DNA of 64,000 nucleotides from Lachnospiraceae bacterium (GTDB lineage Bacteria > Bacillota > Clostridia > Lachnospirales > Lachnospiraceae). Where the stretch lies: NCBI GenBank assembly GCA_017405805.1, contig JAFQZU010000026.1, forward strand, positions 1 to 64,000, in the 5' to 3' direction. Below are positions 17,738 through 25,954 of this stretch, in pieces. The position numbers and the translations under genes were made by a program. The notes under the pieces were generated by a model, which searched no databases, was not told the origin of the DNA, and saw only the letters and a program-made list of their open reading frames with translations. Positions within the stretch are counted from its first letter, which is position 1. Every line of letters starts with the position of its first letter.

Positions 17738-17770
17738 AAGTATCCTCCATTCTGTGGCACTTCTTTAATT

Positions 17771-17788
17771 TATCACAGTGCAGTGATA
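17771..17788. promoter_or_regulatory. Dyad operator candidate upstream of the binding protein gene
   Basis: TATCAC and GTGATA form an interrupted dyad of 18 bp just downstream of the -10 hexamer, a position where a repressor would block initiation. No regulator is assigned. Confidence 0.35.
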
Positions 17789-17816
17789 TTATACTAAACA
17801 ACCTTCCACAGCACAA
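17788..17816 (-). promoter_or_regulatory. Promoter of the amino-acid ABC transporter operon
   Basis: Leftward TTGTGC (17816-17811), 17-nt spacer, perfect TATAAT (17793-17788), about 50 nt before the lipoprotein ATG. Confidence 0.65.
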
Positions 17817-17827
17817 GAGGCTATTTT

Positions 17828-18535
17828 TTATTTGGTGATTTCCTGCAGCTCGACGGAATTGGCACCTTGAATGTCCCGAAGCTTTGCCAGAAGTGTGTCC
17901 TCGTCGACCAAACCGGCGCTCCTGAGGGATATGTCGGCAGTAAAGACGGCTTCATCGTCTCCCTCTCCCTCTGTCCCCGTGAGCCGAAGCCCCATGACGG
18001 CGAGCTCCATGTCATTGCAGATGCGCAGTATCTGGTCGAGCGCATCCTTTCTGCCGTACTGCACGATCACTTTAAAGGGCGGCGTGCGGCGCAGGCCGTG
18101 CACGAAGCGGAACAGAACGATCTCCACGATCAGGATGATCGCGGTCGTCAGTATGCCGCCCTCGTAAAAACCCGAGCCGATGGCGAGCCCGGCTATTCCG
18201 GAGGTCCACAGGCCGGCAGCTGTCGTCAGGCCCTTGATCGCCTCTTTTTGCGTGACGATGATGGTCCCGGCGCCGATAAAACCGAGTCCGGCGACGACCT
18301 GTGCCCCGATCCTGGTCATGTCAGCGGGAAGCTGCAGGACCAGATAGATGAAATGTCCGGAGAGAGACGCCATGGTCGCGCCCAGGCAGACCAGGATATG
18401 GGTCCGGATGCCGGCAGAGCGGTTCTTGGAGGAGCGCTCGAGGCCCGCCGCGAGGCCGCAGACAAAGGACAGGAGCATCCGGAACAGGACGGAGGCAAAG
18501 GTTATATCCCGCAGGGGATCCAGAAAATGAAGCAT
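17828..18535 (-). CDS. MgtC/SapB-family membrane protein (copy 1)
   Basis: A 235-residue protein with four to five membrane helices in the first 145 residues (GLAAGLERSSKNRSAGIRTH, then QVVAGLGFIGAGTIIV and GLTTAAGLWTSGIAGLAIG), the canonical MgtC core. The C-terminal ~85 residues form a cytoplasmic ACT-like domain. MgtC proteins help survival at low Mg2+ or low pH by acting on the F-type ATPase or ion balance. AGGAGA precedes the ATG. The gene is 17 nt downstream of a divergent paralogue in the same operon. Confidence 0.9.
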   Translation of the reverse strand: MLHFLDPLRDITFASVLFRMLLSFVCGLAAGLERSSKNRSAGIRTHILVCLGATMASLSGHFIYLVLQLPADMTRIGAQVVAGLGFIGAGTIIVTQKEAIKGLTTAAGLWTSGIAGLAIGSGFYEGGILTTAIILIVEIVLFRFVHGLRRTPPFKVIVQYGRKDALDQILRICNDMELAVMGLRLTGTEGEGDDEAVFTADISLRSAGLVDEDTLLAKLRDIQGANSVELQEITK

Positions 18536-18552
18536 AATGATCTTCTCCTATC

Positions 18553-19287
18553 TCATCCGACCACTTCGTAGATACTGACGACGCAGGGCATCTGTGCGAT
18601 GGCGGAGAGCATGCCCGAATGGGAGCTCATCTCCTGCGACATCTGGATATGGATGACGGCGCCCGGAAACTTGTTTCCCTCTCTGACATGCTGCTCGATC
18701 TCGATGTCGTGAAGGGACGCGCCGCGCCCCGTTACGGTCCTGCAGATCTCGTCAAAATCCTCCGGGTGCTCATACTCCACGAACAGGGTTATATTGCGGA
18801 TCCTGCGCTTGAAGCCGCCCTCGAGGGGGTAAAGGCCCTCCAGTGTCACCTGAATCAGGATCGCACCGATCACGACCAGTTCGTAAAAGCCCGCTCCGGC
18901 GGCGATTCCCATGCATACCGTCGCGAACAGGCCGGTCGCCGTAGTCAGTCCGGACACACGCTGGTGGCTGGCCGCAAGGATCGAGCCGGACGCCAGAAAC
19001 CCCATCCCGCTGATGGCCTGGGCGGCGTAGCGGGAGCCGTCGAACTTCATGCCGACTTCCGCGACGATGGGCGCCCACTGTCCCGAGAGCATCTCATACT
19101 CATAGGCGGCGATGAGCACCGTGAGGGCGGCGCCGACGCAGGTCAGGATATAGGTCCGGATGCCGGCCGGGCGTTTTTTGACGGCTCTGCCGTACCCGAT
19201 GATCCCGCCGGCAAACGCGGCCGCGGCGAGGCGGACTGCTACAGATAAAAAAGAGAATTCTCGAAGCGGATCAAGTGCGGAAATCAT
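18553..19287 (-). CDS. MgtC/SapB-family membrane protein (copy 2, divergent)
   Basis: A 244-residue paralogue of the following gene, starting similarly (ALDPLREFSFLSVAVRL). The core keeps KKRPAGIRTYILTCVGAAL and VSGLTTATGLFATVCMG, but the usual GFIGAG motif reads GFLASG, and an extra ~13-residue loop (EMLSGQWAPIVAEVGMKF) follows the third segment. The C-terminal cytoplasmic domain again looks ACT-like. The start MISALDPL is preceded by GGGAGAT; a longer frame to 19335 is unsupported. The pair may form a hetero-oligomer. Confidence 0.85.
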   Translation of the reverse strand: MISALDPLREFSFLSVAVRLAAAAFAGGIIGYGRAVKKRPAGIRTYILTCVGAALTVLIAAYEYEMLSGQWAPIVAEVGMKFDGSRYAAQAISGMGFLASGSILAASHQRVSGLTTATGLFATVCMGIAAGAGFYELVVIGAILIQVTLEGLYPLEGGFKRRIRNITLFVEYEHPEDFDEICRTVTGRGASLHDIEIEQHVREGNKFPGAVIHIQMSQEMSSHSGMLSAIAQMPCVVSIYEVVG

Positions 19288-19338
19288 ATTACATCTCCCG
19301 GCTGTCTCTGTGCCAAAATGGATTTTCAGACGCAAAAA

Positions 19339-19347
19339 TGCTATGAT
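19339..19347 (+). promoter_or_regulatory. Extended -10 promoter for the DUF2232 genes
   Basis: TGCTATGAT (TGn extension at 19339-19341, hexamer 19342-19347), 26 nt before the ATG at 19374, with GAGGAA as the ribosome site. Confidence 0.45.
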
Positions 19348-19373
19348 GTTTCACAAAAGAGAGGAATTTGGAA

Positions 19374-19988
19374 ATGGAATCCGGTACAAATACATACACA
19401 CAAAAGATCACATACGGCGCCATGGTCACGGCCATCTTTGCGCTGATGCTCCTCATAAACAGGCAGACGGGAAACATCATGGAAGAGGTCTTCCTCTACC
19501 TGTTCCCCGTCCCGATGGTGGCCTTCAGCGCCCGCTACGGCGCCCGCGCCAGCATTCCCGTCCTGGTCAGCATGGCCCTGATCTCATTTCTGTTCGGGGC
19601 CTTTACCACTATCTTCTATGCCGTGAGCAGCGCCTTCACGGGCCTGGTACTCGGCGCCAGGATCTATCACAAGCGGGATATGACGCGCACGCTCATCCTT
19701 GTCATGGCGATTTCCGCCGCCTGCAACCTGCTGAGCACCTATGTCCTGGCTTCCTTTATGGGCTACGACTTAAACGCGGACCTGACCGAGATGCAGACCA
19801 TGATGAACACCATGATGGAGCAGGCCGGCATGGGCGCTGCCGCGTCCCTGTTTACGCCCGATTATATTCGGAGACTCTTTCTCGTCTCCATGACCTTCAT
19901 GGGCCTCGTCCAGGGATTTCTGGTCTATCAGATCAGCCTCCTTCTTCTGAGAAGGCTGCGCTATCCCATCGAAAACCCCGCCCCGTGA
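19374..19988 (+). CDS. DUF2232 (YybS-like) membrane protein, N-terminal part
   Basis: A 204-residue protein with about five membrane segments. It covers the N-terminal two thirds of the ~310-residue DUF2232/YybS family: MVTAIFALMLLINR, then FPVPMVAFSARYGAR and the LGARIYHKRD loop. The family's last ~110 residues are encoded by the next ORF, shifted by -1, whose GTG start overlaps this stop codon (GTGA). The heptamer A AAC CCC at 19973-19979, in the correct phase for a -1 slip, lies just before the stop. Either the gene is split into coupled halves, or it is read through by frameshifting, or it carries a recent mutation. Confidence 0.75.
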   Translation: MESGTNTYTQKITYGAMVTAIFALMLLINRQTGNIMEEVFLYLFPVPMVAFSARYGARASIPVLVSMALISFLFGAFTTIFYAVSSAFTGLVLGARIYHKRDMTRTLILVMAISAACNLLSTYVLASFMGYDLNADLTEMQTMMNTMMEQAGMGAAASLFTPDYIRRLFLVSMTFMGLVQGFLVYQISLLLLRRLRYPIENPAP

Positions 19989-20326
19989 CGGAATTCTATC
20001 CGCCCCGGTGGACCGGTTTTGCCGCTTTTTTACTCACGCTCTTTTTCAGCGGGACACAGCTACGGCCCATCTCCCCTGAGATCCTGCAGAATATCCTGCA
20101 GGCGGCCGGCATGTTCGGCGTCATCTACCTGGCCGTATTCGGCATACTCGGGATCCTTTTGATCCAGCGGGCCTATCTGCCGGGCATGAAGATCCTTGCG
20201 CCGATCCTGTCGATCGCGGTCTTTGCGGTATTTCCTCCGGCCCTTCTCCTCATCGGTTTCTTCTACATCTCCGGAAACCTGCACCGGGATCTGGAAGAAC
20301 GGATCCGGTCGCTGCAAAAACCCTGA
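19985..20326 (+). CDS. DUF2232 (YybS-like) membrane protein, C-terminal part
   Basis: A 113-residue ORF from a GTG that overlaps the upstream stop by GTGA. It holds two to three membrane segments (GMFGVIYLAVFGILGILLI and ISIAVFAVFPPALLLIGFF-like) and ends in SGNLHRDLEERI, matching the C-terminal end of DUF2232 proteins. A -1 slip at 19973-19979 would join both parts into a ~317-residue protein, the normal family length, reading through KPRPVTEFYPPRWT. The GTG has only a distant GAGAAGG as a possible ribosome site. Confidence 0.65.
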   Translation: MTEFYPPRWTGFAAFLLTLFFSGTQLRPISPEILQNILQAAGMFGVIYLAVFGILGILLIQRAYLPGMKILAPILSIAVFAVFPPALLLIGFFYISGNLHRDLEERIRSLQKP

Positions 20327-20335
20327 AACGGAGGG

Positions 20336-21415
20336 TCAGTCGAGCTTCATATCGCCGTCCTTGATCCAGCCCATCCTGCGCAGCACCTGCGCAAAAATAG
20401 GGGTCAGCACCGCCGGCAGCACAAAACTGATCAGGATCAGTCCCGCCCAGTCCATGGCGGTGATGGAGGCCTTGGCGCCGCTCGCGACGTCAGCCACCCA
20501 ACCGGCGTAGACGCCGATCTGTCCGACGAAACCGCAGGTGCCCATACCGGACGCCACCGCGCTGGCGGGATCATTCATCTGCAGCCTGAAAATACATGTC
20601 GCAATGGGGCCCGTGATGGCGCTGGTCAGGATCGGCGGGATCCAGATCCGGGGGTTGCGCACGATGTTGCCCATCTGCAGCATGGACGTACCGATGCCCT
20701 GCGAGATGAGGCCGCCCCACTTGTTTTCCTTAAAGGACATGACCGCAAAGCCCACCATCTGCGCGCAGCAGCCGGCGACCGCCGCGCCGCCCGCGATTCC
20801 GGTCAGGCCAAGGGCCGCGCAGATCGCTGCGGAGGAGATCGGCAGCGTCAGCGCAATTCCGATCACAACGGAGACCACGATTCCCATCAGGAAAGGCTGC
20901 AGCTCCGTCGCCCACATGATGATGGCGCCCAGAGAAGAAGCCGCGGTGCCGATGGCCGGCGCGATCAGGGCCGACAGGCCCACGCCGCTGATGATGGTCA
21001 CAAGGGGCGTCACCAGAATGTCGACTTTGGTCTCCTTGGAGACGAGTTTTCCCAGCTCCGCCGCCACAATGGCGATCAGGAGCACTGCCAAAGGGCCGCC
21101 GGCGCCTTTGCCGCCGTCCAGCGTGGTGCTGCCCAGCATGTTGGCCGCGTAGCCCACCGTCACCAGAGAAAAGAGCACGAGCGGAGGCGCCTGCAGGGCA
21201 AAGCCGATGGCCACCGCCATGGCAGCGCCGCTCATGGAGGACGCATAGCCGCCGATCTCCGTCAGAAACCCGAGTCCGAGCTGGGTCCCCAGTGTATTTA
21301 AAATAGTACCGATCAGAAGCGACGCAAAAAGACCCTGCGCCATGGCGCCCAGAGCATCGATGCCGTACCGCTTCGCCGAAATCACCACATTCTTCTTCTC
21401 AAGAAACTCTTTCAC
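20336..21415 (-). CDS. PfoR-type PTS EIIC-like membrane permease
   Basis: A 359-residue very hydrophobic Gly/Ala-rich protein of the PTS_EIIC_2/PfoR family: IDALGAMAQGLFASLLIGTI near the N terminus, then several GG-rich helices and FRLQMNDPASAVASGMGTCGFVGQ. These proteins look like sugar-PTS membrane units but have no EIIA/EIIB partner here, and their transport role is unclear (PfoR was first linked to perfringolysin expression). The start is GTG with AGGAGG 9 nt upstream. It stands alone, convergent with the DUF2232 genes. Confidence 0.85.
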   Translation of the reverse strand: MKEFLEKKNVVISAKRYGIDALGAMAQGLFASLLIGTILNTLGTQLGLGFLTEIGGYASSMSGAAMAVAIGFALQAPPLVLFSLVTVGYAANMLGSTTLDGGKGAGGPLAVLLIAIVAAELGKLVSKETKVDILVTPLVTIISGVGLSALIAPAIGTAASSLGAIIMWATELQPFLMGIVVSVVIGIALTLPISSAAICAALGLTGIAGGAAVAGCCAQMVGFAVMSFKENKWGGLISQGIGTSMLQMGNIVRNPRIWIPPILTSAITGPIATCIFRLQMNDPASAVASGMGTCGFVGQIGVYAGWVADVASGAKASITAMDWAGLILISFVLPAVLTPIFAQVLRRMGWIKDGDMKLD

Positions 21416-21573
21416 GAGATCTTTCCTCCTGTTTCATATGCTATTCATATGTCACACACTTTGGCTGAAGCTTTCAAACCCCCGCAAATGCGCTGTTTTC
21501 TATCCTCAGCCCTGCTTTCAGAAGGTAGTTTCTCACACAAGCGAAAAAAATGCAATAAAACCTTTCGGCTCTT

Positions 21574-23346
21574 TCACCTGATCTTCACGTTTTTTACGTA
21601 TAAGGCCCCGGCGGGATCTGCCGGCACGCCGTAATCCAGCCTGTCGTTGACGATCACTTTCACCGTGGGGCAGCACAGGGGGATCAGCGGGACCTCCTCT
21701 GCGGCGATGTCCATGGCGTCCGCCATATACTGCGCCCTCTCTTCGGGATCCGTGCTGCTCTTCTGGTCCGCAAGCAGCTGGTCCACTTCTTTATTCTTAT
21801 AGCGGGAGACATTGGACCCGCCCTCTCCGATCTGATCAGAGCTAAAGAGCGCTTCCAGCGTAGCCGCCGGATCCGGATAATCCGCCTCCCAGAGCATGAG
21901 GAGCATATCGTAGTCGCGGTCGATCCCCGTCTGGTAGCCGCTCATCTGCGGCCCGCCGAGCTTTTCCACTTCCACTTCGATCCCGATCTCTTCGAGATCC
22001 TGCGCGACCTTGTCCGCGCAGGCGCTGCGCACCGGCGTATCTTTTACCGCGAGCCTGCAGGAAAAGCCGTCGGGCCTGGACGATTCCTCCAGAACGGAAG
22101 CCGCTTCCTCCGGATCGCCCTTGGGATCGTAGGCCTCTTCCCGATATGAATCCCAGAACGACGTCTGTCCGCCGTACTGTACCTGGCCGAAGGGCATCGC
22201 ACACACAGCCTTCTGTCCCGTTCCCGCCAGGATCTCATCGAACATGCCGTCCCGGTCTATCGCATACGCGATCGCCCTGCGCACCTCCGGATCGGAGAGG
22301 TCTTCCCCGCTGCAGTTCATCACAAGACACAGGCAGGAGGAGGACGCCGCCTCTTCCACATGAAGTCCGGCGGTTCCCTCCAGAGACTGCAGGACTTCCT
22401 GGGTCGGTCCGATGCACAGATCCGCCTGCCCGCTCTTAAGCTGCGAAGTCAGGGCTGCCTCGTCCCGAAAGCTCTTAAAGACGATCTTCTGAATGGGAAG
22501 CGGCGCCTCGCTGTCCGGATAATCCGTCCTCGCCGCCAGCACGATCTCGTCCGGGCTCTCCCATTTTTCTATGACATAGGGCCCGGTCCCGATCACGCCC
22601 GTTCCCGGCAGGCCGAATTCATCCTCGTCCTCCCAGTAGGCCTCTTGCACGACCGCCGCGGCGGGCGTTGCCGCCGTATACTGCCACGAGGGGTCCGGGT
22701 CGGAAAGATGCACCGTCAGTTCCCATTCATCCGTCTGCTCCACGCTCTTTACATGCGCATACCGCTCCGCGTACACAGAGCCGGTATCGTCATCCATATG
22801 CCGCTCGAGCGAAAAAACAACGTCCTCCATAGAAAGCGGCTCGCCGTCTGAGAAGGTCACATCATCCCGGATCTGATAGACATAGGTCAGCGAATCCTCT
22901 GCCTCCCAGGAGGAAGCCAGAAGGGGCTGAAGTTCTCCGTTTTCTCCCTTTTGCAGGAGCGGCTCGCAGATCTGGGAGATGACCTGGACGGCCGCGTCTC
23001 CCTGCACGGCAGCGGGATCGAGGTCTGTCACTTCCTGCTGCAGGGCGACCGTCAGTGTGCCGCTGTCCGCGGCCGATGCGGCAGACGCGGCGGCAGACTG
23101 CTGCGCGGATGTCCCGGTTTCTGCGTCGGCTCCTGTTTCTGCCTCGGCTCCTGCTTCTGCCCCAGTTCCTGCTTCTGCCTCAGCTCCGGCTTCCGCTTCC
23201 GTGCTTTCCTGCGCCTGCGTGTCCATCTGTTCCTGTTCCTGTGTGGTCTGCTGCGCCTGCGGCACGGCTGCAGCGTTTGCGCATCCCGCCGCGGCGAGGG
23301 CTGCCGTCATCAAAGCCGCAAGGATTCTTCCAGAATTTCGCATCAT
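21574..23346 (-). CDS. Peptide/nickel-type ABC substrate-binding lipoprotein (orphan)
   Basis: A 590-residue family 5 solute-binding protein. Signal peptide ends LAAAGC (Cys22). Residues ~38-90 form a linker of EAEAGAEAE-type repeats. The binding domain has LQQEVTDLDPAAVQGDAAVQ, DGEPLSMEDVVFSLERH, GTGPYVIEKWE, DPEVRRAIAYAIDRDG and LMLWEADYPDPAATLE. Such proteins bind oligopeptides or metal chelates. No permease or ATPase gene is adjacent, so it must use a transporter encoded elsewhere or act as a sensor. GGAGG lies 7 nt before the first ATG. Confidence 0.88.
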   Translation of the reverse strand: MMRNSGRILAALMTAALAAAGCANAAAVPQAQQTTQEQEQMDTQAQESTEAEAGAEAEAGTGAEAGAEAETGADAETGTSAQQSAAASAASAADSGTLTVALQQEVTDLDPAAVQGDAAVQVISQICEPLLQKGENGELQPLLASSWEAEDSLTYVYQIRDDVTFSDGEPLSMEDVVFSLERHMDDDTGSVYAERYAHVKSVEQTDEWELTVHLSDPDPSWQYTAATPAAAVVQEAYWEDEDEFGLPGTGVIGTGPYVIEKWESPDEIVLAARTDYPDSEAPLPIQKIVFKSFRDEAALTSQLKSGQADLCIGPTQEVLQSLEGTAGLHVEEAASSSCLCLVMNCSGEDLSDPEVRRAIAYAIDRDGMFDEILAGTGQKAVCAMPFGQVQYGGQTSFWDSYREEAYDPKGDPEEAASVLEESSRPDGFSCRLAVKDTPVRSACADKVAQDLEEIGIEVEVEKLGGPQMSGYQTGIDRDYDMLLMLWEADYPDPAATLEALFSSDQIGEGGSNVSRYKNKEVDQLLADQKSSTDPEERAQYMADAMDIAAEEVPLIPLCCPTVKVIVNDRLDYGVPADPAGALYVKNVKIR

Positions 23347-23391
23347 ACGAAGTCCTCCGAGTTTTCTCGTGTTCTTTACATTTATATTTCA

Positions 23392-23400
23392 AATATTATA
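23392..23400 (-). promoter_or_regulatory. Extended -10 promoter of the orphan binding-protein gene
   Basis: Leftward TATAAT (23400-23395) preceded by TGT; no clear -35. About 50 nt before the ATG. Confidence 0.4.
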
Positions 23401-23447
23401 ACACATTTTAACACGCATGCGAACGGTACGACAGTGCGCCGGGCTTC

Positions 23448-23476
23448 TTGACTTTTTCCCCCTCTACCGTTAACAT
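23448..23476 (+). promoter_or_regulatory. Promoter of azlCD
   Basis: TTGACT (23448-23453), 17-nt spacer, TAACAT (23471-23476), 54 nt before the azlC ATG. Confidence 0.5.
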
Positions 23477-23530
23477 TCAAACTACTTACCATCTCTTTCG
23501 CGGGATGAGAAAAAATGAACGGAGAACGCC

Positions 23531-24289
23531 ATGGAACGGTCTGCAGCAACGAATGCAGGGAGCCTCACAAGGGGCCAGTGGATCACGAAAGGGTTACGGG
23601 ACGGCTTTCCCATCTGTATGGGGTATTTTGCCGTGTCCTTTGCGCTGGGCATAGCCGCGCGCGCGATCGGCATGAATGCGCTGCAGGCGGGACTGATGTC
23701 CGCCGGCATGGTGGCCAGCGCCGGTGAATTTGCCGCCCTCGTGCTGATCTCATCGGGTGCCGGCGTCATCGAGATGATCACGACCTGCATCGTCGTCAAT
23801 CTCCGCTATTTTCTCATGAGCTGCTCGCTTTCGCAGAAGCTCCACCCGGATCTTCCCCTGCGGCACAGGTTCTTTCTGGCCTACTGCATCACGGATGAGA
23901 TCTTCGGTCTCTCGGCCGCCGTCGACGGGTGGCTGGAACCTTTCTATACGTATGCGATCACCCTGGTCTCCGTCTTCGGGTGGACGACCGGGACCGTTCT
24001 CGGCGTCCTCGTGGGAAACATCCTTCCCGCCTGGGCCGTAAACGCTTTGAGCGTCGCACTTTACGGCATGTTCCTGGCCATCATCATTCCTCCCGCCAAA
24101 AAAGACCCCTTCATCGCCGGTCTCGTCGCGGTATCCATGCTGGCCAGCGGCCTGTTCAGCGTGCTGCCTCTTCTGAGGGAGATCTCGTCCGGCTTCCGCG
24201 TCATCATCCTGACGCTGGCCATCGCGGGCGCTGCCGCATTCATCCATCCCGTGGACCTGTCCGAAGACAACAAGGAGAGTGCCTCATGA
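23531..24289 (+). CDS. azlC: AzlC-family branched-chain amino-acid exporter, large subunit
   Basis: A 252-residue membrane protein with seven or so hydrophobic segments and AzlC motifs: ITKGLRDGFPICMGYFAVSF, SAGEFAALVLI and VVNLRYFLMSCSLSQ. With the small AzlD partner encoded next (ATGA overlap) it exports branched-chain amino acids or analogues, as shown for AzlCD in Bacillus and BrnFE in Corynebacterium. CGGAGAAC lies 6 nt before the ATG. Confidence 0.9.
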   Translation: MERSAATNAGSLTRGQWITKGLRDGFPICMGYFAVSFALGIAARAIGMNALQAGLMSAGMVASAGEFAALVLISSGAGVIEMITTCIVVNLRYFLMSCSLSQKLHPDLPLRHRFFLAYCITDEIFGLSAAVDGWLEPFYTYAITLVSVFGWTTGTVLGVLVGNILPAWAVNALSVALYGMFLAIIIPPAKKDPFIAGLVAVSMLASGLFSVLPLLREISSGFRVIILTLAIAGAAAFIHPVDLSEDNKESAS

Positions 24290-24588
24290 AAAACGTCTAC
24301 CTCTCTCTACTGATCATGTGCCTGACCGTCTACGCGATCCGGCTCCTGCCCTTTTTGATCTTCCGCAAGGAGATCACGAACCGGTGGGTGCGTTCCTTCC
24401 TTTATTATGTACCCTATGTGACGCTCGCCGTCATGACCTTCCCGGCCATCCTCACGGCAACCGGCTCCGTCGCCTGCGGCGCGGCGGCCCTCATAGCGGG
24501 ACTCATAGCGGCAGTGGTCAGCGGCGATCTGTTCATCGTAGCCATCACCTGCTGCGCGGCGGTCTTCCTCACGGGACTGGTTTTATAG
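24286..24588 (+). CDS. azlD: AzlD-family branched-chain amino-acid exporter, small subunit
   Basis: A 100-residue protein with three to four membrane helices (MCLTVYAIRLLPFLIF, YYVPYVTLAVMTFPAIL, C-terminal Ala/Val-rich helix), the standard size and pattern of AzlD/BrnE. Its ATG overlaps the azlC stop codon as ATGA, and AAGGAG precedes it, so the two subunits are translationally coupled. Confidence 0.9.
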   Translation: MKNVYLSLLIMCLTVYAIRLLPFLIFRKEITNRWVRSFLYYVPYVTLAVMTFPAILTATGSVACGAAALIAGLIAAVVSGDLFIVAITCCAAVFLTGLVL

Positions 24589-24610
24589 CGCCTGTCTTTT
24601 TTATAATTCT

Positions 24611-24662
24611 TTAACAATTTTGGTCCTTGCAAAAGCCTGCGCACATTCTACAATATTGTTAA
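24611..24662. promoter_or_regulatory. Promoter flanked by an inverted repeat, upstream of 24687
   Basis: TTGCAA (24627-24632), 16-nt spacer and TACAAT (24649-24654) form a rightward promoter. It is bracketed by TTAACAAT (24611-24618) and its complement ATTGTTAA (24655-24662), which could be paired operator half-sites. Confidence 0.55.
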
Positions 24663-24686
24663 GGACGTACTCAGGAGGCAGCATCG

Positions 24687-25094
24687 ATGATGGACAATCT
24701 CAGGTATAAGCTCACAAAGTTCATGCAGGGAAGATACGGCGTGGATAACCTCTCCCGTTTCCTTCTCTGGATTCTTATTGCCCTCATCATCTTTACCACT
24801 TTTGTACGTTTTCCCCTGGGCCGCATTCTTGAGGTGGTCCTTCTTATCGTTCTGTACTACCGTATTTTTTCGAAAAACATCAGCAAGCGCTACCGCGAGA
24901 ACGAGCAGTTTCTGCGGCTTCAGAGCAGATTCCTGAGTTTCTTTAAGAATTTTCGCAGCAACATGTCCCAGCTCAGGGATTACCACATTTATAAGTGCCC
25001 GCACTGCAACCAGAGGATCCGTATTCCCAGAGGCAAGGGGCATATTATGGTGCGCTGCCCCAGCTGCGGCTATGAATTTCATAAAAAGAGCTGA
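24687..25094 (+). CDS. Small membrane protein with C-terminal zinc ribbon
   Basis: A 135-residue protein. Two membrane segments (about residues 24-42 and 46-60) are followed by a basic helical stretch and a C-terminal zinc ribbon with two C-x2-C knuckles (CPHCNQR and CPSCGYE) facing the cytoplasm by the positive-inside pattern. AGGAGG lies 8 nt before the ATG. It starts an operon with the DUF5685 and J-domain genes, so it may anchor or present substrates to the chaperone part; that role is inferred only. Confidence 0.8.
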   Translation: MMDNLRYKLTKFMQGRYGVDNLSRFLLWILIALIIFTTFVRFPLGRILEVVLLIVLYYRIFSKNISKRYRENEQFLRLQSRFLSFFKNFRSNMSQLRDYHIYKCPHCNQRIRIPRGKGHIMVRCPSCGYEFHKKS

Positions 25095-25111
25095 CGGAAG
25101 GCGGTTTCTCC

Positions 25112-25954
25112 ATGTTTGGCTATATCACCGTCAATGAACCGGACCTGCGGATCCGTGAGTACAACCTGTACCGCGCCTATTACTGCGGCGTATGCAGGGA
25201 TCTGCACAGCTGCTACGGCCGCGCCGGTCAGATGACTCTCTCCTACGACACCACATTTCTTGCGCTGCTTTTGACCAGCCTTTACGAACCCGAAGAGACG
25301 CGTACCAATGCGCGATGCATCGTACATCCTCTGTCAAAACATCCGGCAAGGCAGAATGCTTTCACCCGCTACGCGGCGGACGTGAATGTCATCCTGTCTT
25401 ATTATTCGTGTCTGGATAACTGGGAGGACGAGCATCAGTGGCGCAGCCGCATCATGGCGCTCATTCTCTCCGGGGCTAGCCGGCGCGCCGGCGCCCTGCA
25501 TGAGGAAAAGGCAGCCGTGATCCTGGACAGTCTTGAAAAGCTGCGGAAAATGGAGCAGTCCGGGGAAAAAGATCTGGACAGTGTGAGCGGGTGTTTTGGC
25601 GCGCTGATGGCGGAGATCCTGGACTGCAAAGGCGACCACTGGTCCCCGGCATTGCGGCAGATGGGCTTTTACCTGGGCAAGTTCATCTATCTGATGGACG
25701 CGTACGACGATCTGGAAAAGGATCTGAAGTCCGGGAGCTATAACCCGCTGGCCAGTCTGAAGGACCGCCCTGATTTTGACGAGTACTGCAGGGATATCCT
25801 CACCATGATGATGGCCGAAAGCTGTCGGGCCTTCGAGATGCTCCCCATCGTAGAAAATGTTGATATCCTGCGCAATATCATGTATTCTGGAGTCTGGACA
25901 AAGTTTGAAGAAGTGTGCGAAAAGCGCAAAGAGGCAGGCAAGATAAATGAGTGA
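25112..25954 (+). CDS. DUF5685-family protein
   Basis: A 280-residue protein with the family opening [20 protein letters not shown] followed by [15 protein letters not shown], a Cys/His cluster that may bind metal. The middle is helical and basic; the motif [21 protein letters not shown] (shown in part) is strongly reminiscent of the Asp-rich helices of polyprenyl synthase-type folds, as in other DUF5685 members. No function has been established to my knowledge. It overlaps the next gene by 8 bp. Confidence 0.8.
   Translation: MFGYITVNEPDLRIREYNLYRAYYCGVCRDLHSCYGRAGQMTLSYDTTFLALLLTSLYEPEETRTNARCIVHPLSKHPARQNAFTRYAADVNVILSYYSCLDNWEDEHQWRSRIMALILSGASRRAGALHEEKAAVILDSLEKLRKMEQSGEKDLDSVSGCFGALMAEILDCKGDHWSPALRQMGFYLGKFIYLMDAYDDLEKDLKSGSYNPLASLKDRPDFDEYCRDILTMMMAESCRAFEMLPIVENVDILRNIMYSGVWTKFEEVCEKRKEAGKINE

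Noticed and set aside
24286-24588. Longer open frame starting at 23929 for AzlD
   Set aside because: The extra residues are out-of-frame azlC; the ATG at 24286 has a ribosome site and ATGA overlap.
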